The notes: generated by a model not told the origin, from the sequence alone. A DNA stretch of 64,000 nt from Pseudomonas sp. B6002 (GCF_013385985.1 NZ_JACAOY010000009.1:1-64000); one strand, 5' to 3'; positions 45,579 to 54,796 are shown, counted from the stretch's first letter. Numbers and translations: made by a program.

Positions 45579-46268
45579 TCAGACGGACAGGTAGCGGCTG
45601 ATCGTGGCCTCGTCCACGCGGTCACGGGTCTCTTCGATCACGAAGCGGCCCTTCTCGATGACGAGGAAGCGGTCGGCGATTTCCAGGGTGAAGGACAGCA
45701 CCTGCTCGGACACGACGATGGTCAGGTCCCGCAGGTTGCGGATCTCCTTCAAGGTGCGGGCGATGTCCTTGATGATCGACGGCTGGATCCCCTCCGTCGG
45801 TTCATCGAGCAACAACACCTTGGGGTTGGTCGCCAGCGCGCGGGCAATTGCCAGCTGCTGTTGCTGCCCACCGGACAGGTTGCCGCCCTTGCGCGATTGC
45901 ATGTCGTGCAGCACCGGAAACAACGCGTACAGATCCTCCGGCACCTTGCCCCGCGCCGAGGCCGGCAGGCCGGTCTGGATGTTTTCCAGCACGGTCATGC
46001 TCGGGAAAATCATGCGGCCCTGGGGCACATAGGCGATGCCCCGCTCTACCCGCTCGTGGGTTTCCAGTGCCGACACATCGTGCCCGTCCACACTCACCTG
46101 GCCTTTCCATTGCGGCAGGATGCCCATCAGGCTCTTGAACAAGGTGGTCTTGCCCATGCCGTTGCGGCCCATCACCGCGACAATCTCGCGCTTGGCCACG
46201 TTCAGGTCCAGGTCGTGGAGGATCTGGCTCTGCCCGTAGCCGCAGGACAATTGGTCGATCTTGAACAT
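45579..46268 (-). CDS. urtE: Urea ABC transporter ATP-binding protein UrtE
   Basis: 229 residues, LivF-type ATPase. Walker A GRNGMGKTT (about 35-43), signature LSGGQQQQLAIARAL, Walker B VLLLDEPTEGIQPS and the switch His region. Powers urea import with UrtD. Last gene of urtABCDE, 10 bp after urtD. Confidence 0.94.
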   Translation of the reverse strand: MFKIDQLSCGYGQSQILHDLDLNVAKREIVAVMGRNGMGKTTLFKSLMGILPQWKGQVSVDGHDVSALETHERVERGIAYVPQGRMIFPSMTVLENIQTGLPASARGKVPEDLYALFPVLHDMQSRKGGNLSGGQQQQLAIARALATNPKVLLLDEPTEGIQPSIIKDIARTLKEIRNLRDLTIVVSEQVLSFTLEIADRFLVIEKGRFVIEETRDRVDEATISRYLSV

Positions 46269-46278
46269 GCCTGCTTCC

Positions 46279-47037
46279 TCAGTGGCCCAAATACACTTCG
46301 ATGACTTTAGGGTTGCTCTGCACCGACTCCATGCTGCCCTCGGCCAGCACCTTGCCCTGGTGCAGCACCGTGACCTTGTGGGCGATGCTTTTGACGAACT
46401 CCATGTCGTGCTCGATCACCAGCACCGAACGGCCCTGGCTGATGCGGTTGAGCAGCTCGGCGGTCTGTGCGCGTTCGTTGACGCTCATGCCCGCCACGGG
46501 CTCGTCGAGCATCAGCAGCTCGGGGTCTTGCATCAGCAGCATGCCAATTTCCAGCCACTGCTTTTGCCCGTGGGACAAGAGGTCGGCCTGCTGTTGCAGC
46601 AAATCGCCGAGGAAGATCTCCCGCGCCACCTCCTCCACCCGTGCGATCACCTGGGCGTTGCGCTTGAAGAACAGCGCGCCCCACACCTTGCGCCCGGCCG
46701 GGTAGGACATCTCCAGGTTCTCGAACACCGTGAGGTTTTCGTAGATCGATGGGTTCTGGAACTTGCGCCCCACACCTGCGCGCACGATGTTGTATTCGCG
46801 CATTTTTGTCAGTTCCTGCCCGTCGAACTGGATGCTGCCGCTGGTGGCGCGGGTCTTGCCGCAGATCAGGTCGAGCACGGTGGTCTTGCCGGCGCCGTTG
46901 GGGCCGATCACCACGCGCACTTCATTGCGGTCGATATACAGGTTGAGGTTGTCGACCGCCTTGAAGCCATCAAACGACACGGTGAGGCCTTCGATGGCCA
47001 GCACCGGTTTCTTCATCTCAAAGCCGACGGCGCTCAT
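46279..47037 (-). CDS. urtD: Urea ABC transporter ATP-binding protein UrtD
   Basis: 252 residues, LivG-type. Walker A GPNGAGKTT, QNPSIYENLTVFENLEMS, signature variant LSHGQKQWLEIGM (the usual UrtD form), Walker B LLMLDEPVAGMS. Start at 47037 overlaps the urtC stop by 4 bp, which supports this start over the Met eight codons later. Confidence 0.94.
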   Translation of the reverse strand: MSAVGFEMKKPVLAIEGLTVSFDGFKAVDNLNLYIDRNEVRVVIGPNGAGKTTVLDLICGKTRATSGSIQFDGQELTKMREYNIVRAGVGRKFQNPSIYENLTVFENLEMSYPAGRKVWGALFFKRNAQVIARVEEVAREIFLGDLLQQQADLLSHGQKQWLEIGMLLMQDPELLMLDEPVAGMSVNERAQTAELLNRISQGRSVLVIEHDMEFVKSIAHKVTVLHQGKVLAEGSMESVQSNPKVIEVYLGH

Positions 47038-48185
47038 GGCTGGGTCTCCAGGATTTTGGTTTTAGCCTTGGCTTTGACCGGGGCTTTCACCACCGGTGTG
47101 CGCCGCAGCAGTTTGGCCAACGCCTGGCGGCCATGGCTCTCCCACAATCCGGCCAGGCCGTTGGGGAAGTACATCACCACGGCAATGAACAACCCGCCCA
47201 TCAGGTACAGCCACAGTTCGGGAAACGACTCGGAAAAGTAGGTCTTGCCGTAGTTCACCAGCAACGCGCCATACACCGCGCCCAGCAGCGACATGCGCCC
47301 GCCCACGGCGGCAAAGATCACCATCTCGATCGACGGCACGACGCCCACGAACGACGGCGACATGAAGCCCACCTGCAAGGCAAACATCGCCCCGCCCATC
47401 GCCGAGAACGCAGCGGCCACACAGAACACGAAGATCTTGAAGCTGGCCACGTCATAGCCGGAAAAACGCACGCGCTCTTCCTTGTCGCGCATCGCCATCA
47501 GCAACCGACCGAGCTTGGACGCGAGGATGAAGCGGCCAATGAAGATGCAGCCAAACAGCAAGCCCGCGTTGATGAAGTACAGGATCAGCTTGGCGCTGTC
47601 GGTGCGCAGGTCCCAGCCGAGCAGGGTCTTGAGGTCGGTGATGCCATTGACGCCACCGGTCAGGCCTTGCTGGCCGACGATCAGCACGGTGAGGATCAGT
47701 GCAATCGCCTGGGTGACGATGGAGAAATACACATCCCCCACACGGCGTTTGAACAACGCCATGCCGATGATAAATGCCAGGAGTACCGGCACCGCGATCA
47801 CCGCAAAAACGGTAAAGCTGAAACTGTGGAACGGCTGCCACAACAGCGGCAGTTCGGTGATCTGGTTCCAGTCCATGAAGTCCGGGATGCCAGGGGTGGA
47901 TTGGATTTTGGTGCTCTCCGGGTCCGATGCCTCCAGCTTGAGGAACATCGCCATGCAATAGCCGCCAACGCCGAAGAACACGCCCTGCCCCAGGCTGAGA
48001 ATGCCGCCATAGCCCCAGCACAGCACCAGGCCCACCGCGACGAACGCGTAGGTCAGGTACTTGCCGACCATGTTCAGGCGGAACGCGTCCAGGGTCAGGG
48101 GGAATACCACCAGGATCAACAGCCCCAGCAGCACGATGCCGATCAGGTTTTGCTGGCCGCCCAGCAGCTTGTCTAAAGCCTTCAT
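47034..48185 (-). CDS. urtC: Urea ABC transporter permease UrtC
   Basis: 383 residues, LivM-type inner-membrane permease with about ten hydrophobic segments. The permease loop is the segment YFSIVTQAIALILTVLIVGQQGLTGG (split over about 172-197), followed by NGITDLKTLLG. Ten bp after urtB and overlapping urtD by 4 bp. Its C-terminal Lys/Ala tail (VKAPVKAKAKTK) is low-complexity. Confidence 0.93.
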   Translation of the reverse strand: MKALDKLLGGQQNLIGIVLLGLLILVVFPLTLDAFRLNMVGKYLTYAFVAVGLVLCWGYGGILSLGQGVFFGVGGYCMAMFLKLEASDPESTKIQSTPGIPDFMDWNQITELPLLWQPFHSFSFTVFAVIAVPVLLAFIIGMALFKRRVGDVYFSIVTQAIALILTVLIVGQQGLTGGVNGITDLKTLLGWDLRTDSAKLILYFINAGLLFGCIFIGRFILASKLGRLLMAMRDKEERVRFSGYDVASFKIFVFCVAAAFSAMGGAMFALQVGFMSPSFVGVVPSIEMVIFAAVGGRMSLLGAVYGALLVNYGKTYFSESFPELWLYLMGGLFIAVVMYFPNGLAGLWESHGRQALAKLLRRTPVVKAPVKAKAKTKILETQP

Positions 48186-48195
48186 CTGCTCGCCT

Positions 48196-49113
48196 CTACT
48201 TGCGCACTTTGATGGAGAACAACCCTTGCGGGCGCAGCATCAGGATCAGGATCACCGAGGACAAGGTGAGTACCTTGGCCATCGAGCCACTGAGGAAAAA
48301 CTCCGACAGCGATTGGGTCTGGGCAATCACGAACGCCGAGGCGATGGTGCCGAACAGGCTCTGCGCACCGCCAAACACCACCACCAGGAAGGTATCGACG
48401 ATGTACTGCGAACCCGCCGTGGGCCCGGTGGAGCCAATGGTGGTGAACGCCGCACCCGCCACCCCGGCCACGCCGCAACCCAGGGCGAAGGTCATGCGGT
48501 CGACCTTGCGCGTATTGATGCCTACCGCCCGGCTCATCAGGCGGTTCTGCACCGTGGCGCGCACCTGCAAGCCCCAGCGCGAGCGGTAGAGCATGATGAA
48601 GATCGCACCGGTCAGCAGCAGGGTCAGGCCCATCATGAACAGGCCGTTGCGCGGGATCTCGATGGCGTCGGTGAAGTTTACCGAGCCCATTAGCCAGGCC
48701 GGCGGTTCGGCGCTGACCTCACGGGCGCCGAACACCGAGCGGAAGGTTTGCTGCATCACCAGGGACAAGCCCCAGGTCGCCAGCAAGGTGTCCAGCGGGC
48801 GCTTGTACAAACGGCTGATCATCGCCCACTCCACCAGCCAGCCGATGGCGCCGGCAACGAGGAACGACAGGGCGATGGCAAAGAAGAAGTAATAGGGTTG
48901 GAAGCTCGGCGCAAAGTGCGCGGTCAGGCTGGAACACACGTAGGTGGTGTAGGCGCCGATGGTCAGGAACTCGCCGTGGGCCATGTTGATCACGCCCATC
49001 TGACCAAAGATGATCGCCAGCCCCAATGCCATCAGCAACAGCACGCAGAACACGGACAAGCCGTTGAACCCCTGCATTGCCGCGATGGCTCCAAATTCCG
49101 ATAGCCATTCCAT
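48196..49113 (-). CDS. urtB: Urea ABC transporter permease UrtB (short form)
   Basis: 305 residues from the ATG at 49113 (AGGAGA upstream). LivH-type permease; MGVINMAHGEFLTIGAYTTY is the family's characteristic segment. Some UrtB proteins carry a periplasmic N-terminal extension of about 200 residues; this one does not. Separated from urtA by 146 bp that hold a REPIN. Confidence 0.93.
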   Translation of the reverse strand: MEWLSEFGAIAAMQGFNGLSVFCVLLLMALGLAIIFGQMGVINMAHGEFLTIGAYTTYVCSSLTAHFAPSFQPYYFFFAIALSFLVAGAIGWLVEWAMISRLYKRPLDTLLATWGLSLVMQQTFRSVFGAREVSAEPPAWLMGSVNFTDAIEIPRNGLFMMGLTLLLTGAIFIMLYRSRWGLQVRATVQNRLMSRAVGINTRKVDRMTFALGCGVAGVAGAAFTTIGSTGPTAGSQYIVDTFLVVVFGGAQSLFGTIASAFVIAQTQSLSEFFLSGSMAKVLTLSSVILILMLRPQGLFSIKVRK

Positions 49114-49149
49114 GATGATGGTCTCCTGAGAACCAGGTTGAGAACAGAC

Positions 49150-49238
49150 CTGTAGGAGCCGGCTTGCCGGCGATCCAGGCACCCCGGTGTTTCAGTTGCA
49201 CCGAGGGGATGCCATCGCCGGCAAGCCGGCTCCTACAG
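49150..49238. repeat. REPIN inside the urt operon (urtA-urtB gap)
   Basis: CTGTAGGAGCCGGCTTGCC with inverted partner ending CTACAG, 89 bp. Sits directly after urtA. Placing such a hairpin here would favour higher expression of the binding protein than of the membrane and ATPase subunits. Confidence 0.9.
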
Positions 49239-49259
49239 GGGTTGTGCCAGCCTTAGGGG

Positions 49260-50468
49260 TTATTGGTAGCCTTTGGGGAACGGGTTCGGCTCGATCAGAT
49301 CCGACTCGTAGATCACCTTGAACTGGCCGTTGGGCTGCACTTCACCGATGCGCGACTTGCTCCACAGGTGATGGTTCTCGTGGATCTTCACGTAGCCTTC
49401 CGGCGCGGTTTTCAGCTCGATGCCTGGCGATGCGGCCACCACTTTATCCACGTCGAAACTGCCGGCCTTCTCCACCGCGGCTTTCCACAGCCATGGGCCG
49501 AGGTAGGCGGCCTGGGTCACGTCGCCGATCACCGCGTCCTTGCCGTACTTGGCCTTGAAGGCTTCGACGAAGGCTTTGTTGTTCGGGTTGTCCAGGCTCT
49601 GGAAGTACTTCATCGAGGCATAGAAACCGGCCATGTTTTCACCGCCGATGCCGAGCAGTTCGTCTTCGGTGACCGACAGCGTCAGCAAGGTCTGCTTGGA
49701 CGCGTTCACGCCGGCCGCGTTGAGCTGTTTGTAGAAGGCCACGTTGGAGCCGCCGACCACCGCTGCAAACACCACATCCGGCTTCTTCAGCTTGACCTTG
49801 TTGATCAGCGAACCGAACTGGGTGTTGCCCAGCGGGTAGTAATCTTCGCCGACCACGGTGCCGTGCAGCACGTTTTCAATGTGCTTGCGTGCGATCTTCA
49901 TCGAGGTGCGCGGCCAGATGTAGTCCGAGCCCACCAGGTAGAAGGTCTTGGCGCCTTTGGTCTTGGCGATCCAGTCGAGGCTGGCGAGGATCTGCTGGGT
50001 GGCTTCCTGCCCGGTGTAGATCACGTTTTTCGACTGCTCCAGGCCTTCGTAGAAGGTCGGGTAGTAGAGCAAACCGTTTTCTTTTTCGAAGATCGGCAAC
50101 ACCGCTTTGCGCGACGCCGAGGTCCAGCAGCCGAACACGGCGGCGACCTTGTCGTTGACCAGCAGCTTCTTGGCTTTCTCGGCGAAGGTCGGCCAGTCGG
50201 ATGCGCCGTCTTCCTGGATCACCTTGATCTGCCGACCGAGAATACCGCCCGACGCGTTGATCTGCTCGATGGCCAGGCGCTCGGCCTGGATCGAGCCGGT
50301 CTCGGAAATAGCCATGGTGCCGGTGGCCGAGTGCAACTGGCCGACGGTGACTTCGGTGGGGGTCACGGCCAAGCCTTCGTTGTCGGCCAGCACGCCCTGG
50401 CTGAACAGAGCGGCCGCCAGTAATGACAAGGCCAACAGCGGTGTGGAGCGGATCAATCTGGGTGCCAT
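49260..50468 (-). CDS. urtA: Urea ABC transporter substrate-binding protein UrtA
   Basis: 402 residues. Start at 50468 gives a normal signal peptide (MAPRLIRSTPLLALSLLAAALFSQGVLA) and has GAGGAG upstream; a longer frame to 50579 would run through the operator sites. Mature protein is the family-5 FmdD/UrtA type: VTVGQLHSATGTMAISE, GCWTSASRKAVLPIFEKENGLLYYPTFYEGLEQS (split over the middle) and PRTSMKIARKHIE. Binds urea, possibly short amides, in the periplasm. Two copies of TACGTCA-N5-CGTA lie 57-95 bp upstream. Confidence 0.95.
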   Translation of the reverse strand: MAPRLIRSTPLLALSLLAAALFSQGVLADNEGLAVTPTEVTVGQLHSATGTMAISETGSIQAERLAIEQINASGGILGRQIKVIQEDGASDWPTFAEKAKKLLVNDKVAAVFGCWTSASRKAVLPIFEKENGLLYYPTFYEGLEQSKNVIYTGQEATQQILASLDWIAKTKGAKTFYLVGSDYIWPRTSMKIARKHIENVLHGTVVGEDYYPLGNTQFGSLINKVKLKKPDVVFAAVVGGSNVAFYKQLNAAGVNASKQTLLTLSVTEDELLGIGGENMAGFYASMKYFQSLDNPNNKAFVEAFKAKYGKDAVIGDVTQAAYLGPWLWKAAVEKAGSFDVDKVVAASPGIELKTAPEGYVKIHENHHLWSKSRIGEVQPNGQFKVIYESDLIEPNPFPKGYQ

Positions 50469-50524
50469 GGGGCGACTCCTCTGCAATGAGGAGTCCAGCA
50501 TGGCGGCAGGGGGCCAGCGCGGGT

Positions 50525-50563
50525 ATACGCAGCCTGACGTAAGCGGGTACGTCATTTGACGTA
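50525..50563 (-). promoter_or_regulatory. Two tandem copies of the shared amide/urea motif upstream of urtA
   Basis: Minus strand: distal TACGTCA-AATGA-CGTAC (50563-50547) and proximal TACGTCA-GGCTG-CGTAT (50541-50525), 22 bp apart, two helical turns. The proximal copy continues ACCC and is followed by CTGGCCCC, as at fmdA. Distal copy forms a perfect TACGTCA-TT-TGACGTA palindrome. Likely sites for the adjacent LuxR-type regulator. Confidence 0.65.
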
Positions 50564-50618
50564 TGCCGCTGCGCACCATTTTCGCGCAGGATCGCGCCCG
50601 CCCACCGCCCCAAAACCC

Positions 50619-50708
50619 TGTGGGAGCTGGCTTGCCTGCGATAGCGGTGTGTCAGCCGACCTCTCCAGTGCCCGATCCACCGCTATCGCAGGCAAGCCAG
50701 CTCCCACA
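50619..50708. repeat. REPIN between urtA and the histidine kinase gene
   Basis: TGTGGGAGCTGGCTTGCCTG and its inverted counterpart, 90 bp, in the divergent intergenic region. It separates the urtA operator sites from the kinase start by about 200 bp. Confidence 0.9.
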
Positions 50709-50769
50709 TTTTGAATCGGGGCATGGAACTTGCTCATCCGATTTAGCCTTCTTTGCGGAGTCTCCCACC

Positions 50770-53700
50770 GTGCATCCCCCTCCCGGCACCCAGCGCATCG
50801 TCAAGATCCGCCGCGACTACAACACCTGGGTCGCCGACGAGACCATGGAAGACTACGCCCTGCGCTACACCCCCAAGTCCTTTCGCAAATGGTCGGAGCT
50901 GCGCATCGCCAACACGGCCCTGGGCGCGGTGTCGTTCCTGGCGCTGGAGGCCATCGGCGGCGTCTTGGCCTTGAGCTACGGGTTCACCAACACCTTCTGG
51001 GCGATCCTGGCGATCAGCCTGGTGATTTTCCTCACCGGCCTGCCCATCAGTTATTACGCCGCGCGCTACGGCGTGGACATGGACCTGCTCACCCGTGGCG
51101 CCGGTTTCGGCTATATCGGTTCCACCATCACCTCGCTGATCTACGCCAGCTTCACCTTCCTGTTCTTCGCCCTCGAAGCGGCAATCATGGCCCTGGCTTT
51201 GGAGCTGTATTTCCACATTCCGCTGGCGATTGCCTATGTGATCTGTTCATTGCTGGTGATCCCCTTGGTGGCCTACGGCGTGACCCTGATCAGCCGCCTG
51301 CAGCTGTGGACGCAGCCGATCTGGCTGCTGTTGCTGGTGCTGCCCTACGGCTTTGTGGCGTGGAAAAACCCCGACGCCTTCAGCGACTGGACCAGCTTTG
51401 TCGGGCGCAGCGGCGAAGGGGGCGGGTTCAACCTGCTGGCGTTCTGCGCCGCATGCACCGTGGCGCTGTCCCTGGTGACGCAGATCGGCGAACAGGTCGA
51501 CTACCTGCGCTTCCTGCCGGAAAAAACCGCCGCCAACCGTAAGCGCTGGTGGGCCGCCCTGCTCTGCGCCGGCCCCGGCTGGATCATCCCCGGCGCGTTG
51601 AAGATGTTTGCCGGGGCGTTCCTGGCGTTTCTCGCCCTGCAACACGAAATTCCCATGGAGCGCGCCGCCGAGCCGACCCAGATGTACCTGGTCGCCTTCC
51701 GCTATGTGTTCAGCTCGCCGGAATGGGCCCTCGGCGCCATGGTGCTGTTCGTGTTCATCTCGCAGATGAAGATCAACCTGACCAACGCCTACGCCGGCTC
51801 CCTGGCCTGGTCCAACTTCTTTGCCCGCATCACCCACAGCCACCCCGGCCGCGTGGTGTGGCTGGTGTTCAACGTGGCCATCGCGCTGATGCTGATGGAG
51901 CTGGGCGTGTTCGATGTGATCGACCAGGTGCTGGGGCTCTACGCCAATGTGGCGATTGCCTGGATCGGCACGCTGGTGGCGGACCTGGTGATCAACAAGC
52001 CGTTGGGCCTGTCGCCCAAGCACATCGAGTTCAAGCGCGCGCACCTCTACGACATCAACCCGGTGGGGGTCGGTTCGATGCTGATCGCGTCGTTGCTGTC
52101 GATCCTCGCCCACTTCGGCCTGTTCGGTGCCCTGGCCCAGGCTGCGCCCCCCTTTGTCGCGCTGGGCACAGCGCTGGTGATGGCGCCGTTGTTGGCCTGG
52201 CTGACCGGGGGCAAGTACTACATCGCCCGCACCAGCGATGTGCAGTTGATTCACCCGGTGGCGCCGGCCACCCACGCGGTGTGCGGGCTGTGCAGCAACC
52301 CGTTCGAAACCGCCGACATGGCGTTCTGCCCGGCCTACAGCACGCCAATCTGCTCGTTGTGCTGCTCGCTGGATGCGCGTTGTGGCGACCGCTGCAAACC
52401 CCACGCGCGCCTGGTCACCCAGTTCGAAGGCGTGTTGCGCTGGCTGCTGCCGAATACGATGATGCCGCGCCTGCACACGCGCCTGGCGCATTACCTGGGG
52501 TTGCTGCTGGCGCTGGTGTTGATGCTCGCTGGCGCCCTGGCGTTGATCTACGTGCAGGCTGCCCAGGGGCTGCCTCATTCGGAAACCTTGTACCAGGCGT
52601 TCTTCAAAGCCTTCCTGACCCTGTCGGTGTTGGCCGCCGTGCTCGCCTGGTGGGTGGTACTCACCCGTGAAAGCCGTGGCGTGGCCCAGCAGGAATCCGA
52701 CCGCCAGACCCTGCTGCTGATGCAGGAAATCGACGCCCACAGCCTCACCGACCAGGCCCTGCAACAGGCCAAGGAAGCCTCGGAAGCGGCGAATGCCGCC
52801 AAGAGCCGCTACGTCACCGGGCTGTCCCACGAGCTGCGCACACCGCTGAACAGCATCCTCGGTTTCACCCAGATCCTGCAGCGCGACAGCGCCATGCCCG
52901 AGCAGCATCAGGACGCCCTGGCGACCATCCTGCGCAGCGGCTCGCACCTGGTGTCGCTGATCGACGGGCTGCTGGATGTGGCCAAGATCGAGGCGGGCAA
53001 GTTGCGCCTGGAACTCACCGAAATTCCCTTCCCGGAACTGCTTCACGACCTGGAGCAGATGTTCACGCCCCAGGCCCAGGACAAGGGCCTGCGCTTTCGC
53101 CTGGACTGCGCGGGCAATATCCCGGCGGTGGTGCGCGGTGATGAGAAGCGCGTGCGGCAGATCCTGATCAACCTGCTAGGCAATGCGGTGAACTTCACCG
53201 ACAGCGGCGAGGTGTGCCTGCGAGTGAGCTACAGGCGCGAGACGGCCAATTTTGAAATCATCGACACCGGCATCGGCATAGACCCTGGGCAACTGGAGCG
53301 GATTTTCCAGCCGTTCGAGCGTGGCGACCTGATGCGCCAGGACAAGGGCGTGGGCCTGGGGCTGACCATTACGCGCATGCTCACCGCGCTGATGGGCGGC
53401 GAATTGCGCGTCACCAGCGAACTGGACAAGGGCACGTGCTTCCAGGTGCGGCTGTTCCTGTCCCAGGTACGTGCGCCGCAGGCGGTGGTGCATGTGGAGC
53501 ACGACATCATCGGCTATCTCGGTTCACGCCGGCGCATTCTGGTGGTGGATGACCACGTGGACCATCGCAAGGTACTCAGCGGCATGCTCACGCCCCTGGG
53601 GTTTGAAGTGATCCAGGCCAGCAACGGCCAGGACGCGATCCGCCAGGTGGCGCTGCTGGCCCCTGACCTGATCCTGATGGACCTGTCGATGCCGACGCTG

Positions 53701-54153
53701 GACGGCTATGAAACCAGCCGCCTGATCCGGCGCAACGCGCTGTCGACCGCACCGATCATCGTGATCTCGGCCAATGCCTTTACCGACGACCGCGAACGCG
53801 GTATCGCGGCTGCCTGCAACGACTACCTGGCCAAGCCGGTGCGCACGCCGGAACTGCTCGGGCGCCTGCAAACACATCTGGGCCTGGAGTGGCTGCGGCG
53901 CACTCAAAGCCGTGTGCCGCCTGCGCCACCCAGCGTGCTGCCCAGCCCCGAAGACCTCGCCGCCCTCGCCGAACTCAGCGCCATCGGCTATGTGCGCGGC
54001 CTGCACGAACGACTCGACACGATCCTTGTACAAACTCCCGACGCCGCGCCTTTCATCAGCAAAGTGCGCGGTTTGCTCAAGGGCTTTCGCCTGGATGAAC
54101 TCAACCGAACCCTCAAGGAGGCCGTAGATGAATGCACTCACCCGCAGCACTGA
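50770..54153 (+). CDS. NCS1-type transporter / hybrid histidine kinase fusion
   Basis: 1,127 residues from GTG at 50770 (GGAG upstream). Residues about 40-480 form a twelve-helix NCS1 (purine/cytosine/hydantoin permease-like) domain: DLLTRGAGFGYIGSTI, AWSNFFARITH. Residues about 505-550 are Cys-rich (CGLC, FCP, ICSLCC, RCGDRC), a probable zinc-binding segment. One or two further helices, then HisKA with His687 (SHELRTPL), HATPase (INLLGNAVNFTD, DTGIGI, GVGLGL), and a receiver with Asp971 (ILMDLSMP). C-terminal about 110 residues are unassigned. Overlaps the response regulator by 26 bp. Divergent from urtA, so it probably senses urea, an amide or a ureide. Confidence 0.92.
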   Translation: MHPPPGTQRIVKIRRDYNTWVADETMEDYALRYTPKSFRKWSELRIANTALGAVSFLALEAIGGVLALSYGFTNTFWAILAISLVIFLTGLPISYYAARYGVDMDLLTRGAGFGYIGSTITSLIYASFTFLFFALEAAIMALALELYFHIPLAIAYVICSLLVIPLVAYGVTLISRLQLWTQPIWLLLLVLPYGFVAWKNPDAFSDWTSFVGRSGEGGGFNLLAFCAACTVALSLVTQIGEQVDYLRFLPEKTAANRKRWWAALLCAGPGWIIPGALKMFAGAFLAFLALQHEIPMERAAEPTQMYLVAFRYVFSSPEWALGAMVLFVFISQMKINLTNAYAGSLAWSNFFARITHSHPGRVVWLVFNVAIALMLMELGVFDVIDQVLGLYANVAIAWIGTLVADLVINKPLGLSPKHIEFKRAHLYDINPVGVGSMLIASLLSILAHFGLFGALAQAAPPFVALGTALVMAPLLAWLTGGKYYIARTSDVQLIHPVAPATHAVCGLCSNPFETADMAFCPAYSTPICSLCCSLDARCGDRCKPHARLVTQFEGVLRWLLPNTMMPRLHTRLAHYLGLLLALVLMLAGALALIYVQAAQGLPHSETLYQAFFKAFLTLSVLAAVLAWWVVLTRESRGVAQQESDRQTLLLMQEIDAHSLTDQALQQAKEASEAANAAKSRYVTGLSHELRTPLNSILGFTQILQRDSAMPEQHQDALATILRSGSHLVSLIDGLLDVAKIEAGKLRLELTEIPFPELLHDLEQMFTPQAQDKGLRFRLDCAGNIPAVVRGDEKRVRQILINLLGNAVNFTDSGEVCLRVSYRRETANFEIIDTGIGIDPGQLERIFQPFERGDLMRQDKGVGLGLTITRMLTALMGGELRVTSELDKGTCFQVRLFLSQVRAPQAVVHVEHDIIGYLGSRRRILVVDDHVDHRKVLSGMLTPLGFEVIQASNGQDAIRQVALLAPDLILMDLSMPTLDGYETSRLIRRNALSTAPIIVISANAFTDDRERGIAAACNDYLAKPVRTPELLGRLQTHLGLEWLRRTQSRVPPAPPSVLPSPEDLAALAELSAIGYVRGLHERLDTILVQTPDAAPFISKVRGLLKGFRLDELNRTLKEAVDECTHPQH

Positions 54154-54793
54154 ACCTGGCGTGGTGCTGATCGTCGATGACACGCCGGACAACCTGGCGA
54201 TGTTGTCCGATGCCCTCGACGACGCCGGCTACATGGTGCTGGTGGCCCTCGATGGCCTCAGCGCATTGAACCGCGTACAGCGCCGCCGCCCGGACCTGAT
54301 CCTGCTCGACGCGATGATGCCGGGCCTGGACGGTTTCGAGACCTGTCGCCGGCTCAAGGCCCAACCGGCCAGCGCGGACATCCCGGTGGTGTTCATGACC
54401 GGGCTGACTGACAGCAAGCATGTGGTGCAGGGGTTTGAAGTGGGTGGCAGCGACTACGTGACCAAGCCGATCCAGACCGACGAGGTGCTGGCACGGGTGG
54501 CAGCGCATTTGCGCACCTCGCGCATTTTGCTGTCGGCGCGGGAGGCCAGGCAGCCGAGTGTGCTGACGCTGGAGGATGAGCCGGCGCACCGCTTGTTATC
54601 GGCGCGGTTTGCGTTGACGGAACGGGAGGTGGAGGTGCTGCGCTGGGTGGCGTGCGGCAAGACCAATCGGGACATCGGCGATATTTTGGGGTTGAGCCCG
54701 AGGACGGTAAACAAGCACCTGGAGCATGTGTATGTGAAGCTCGGCGTGGAGACCCGCACCGCTGCCACCTCCGTAGCGTTGGCTGCGATCTGA
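54128..54793 (+). CDS. LuxR/NarL-type response regulator
   Basis: 221 residues. Receiver domain with Asp61 (LILLDAMMPGLDG), Thr near 92 (FMTGLTD) and Lys in TKPIQTDEV; C-terminal LuxR helix-turn-helix (LTEREVEVLRWVACGKTNRDIGDILGLSPRTVNKHLEHVYVKLGV in two parts, residues about 160-205). Starts inside the kinase gene (26-bp overlap), the usual sign of a cognate pair. Likely activator of urt and fmd through TACGTCA-N5-CGTA (inference). Confidence 0.93.
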   Translation: MNALTRSTEPGVVLIVDDTPDNLAMLSDALDDAGYMVLVALDGLSALNRVQRRRPDLILLDAMMPGLDGFETCRRLKAQPASADIPVVFMTGLTDSKHVVQGFEVGGSDYVTKPIQTDEVLARVAAHLRTSRILLSAREARQPSVLTLEDEPAHRLLSARFALTEREVEVLRWVACGKTNRDIGDILGLSPRTVNKHLEHVYVKLGVETRTAATSVALAAI

Positions 54794-54796
54794 CCC

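Noticed and set aside
47133-48176. 347-codon plus-strand frame opposite urtC
   Set aside because: Shadow of the permease gene; extreme His/Gln/Arg composition.
50469-50579. N-terminal extension of UrtA to 50579
   Set aside because: It would precede a perfect signal peptide and run through the operator sites.
50469-50580. Sigma-54 promoter (TGGC-N8-TGC type) upstream of urtA
   Set aside because: TGGCCCCCTGC is present but the GG-to-GC spacing is wrong for a -24/-12 element.
50563-50769. N-terminal extension of the NCS1-kinase to 50563
   Set aside because: It would translate through the REPIN; the GTG at 50770 with GGAG upstream starts the family-like sequence.
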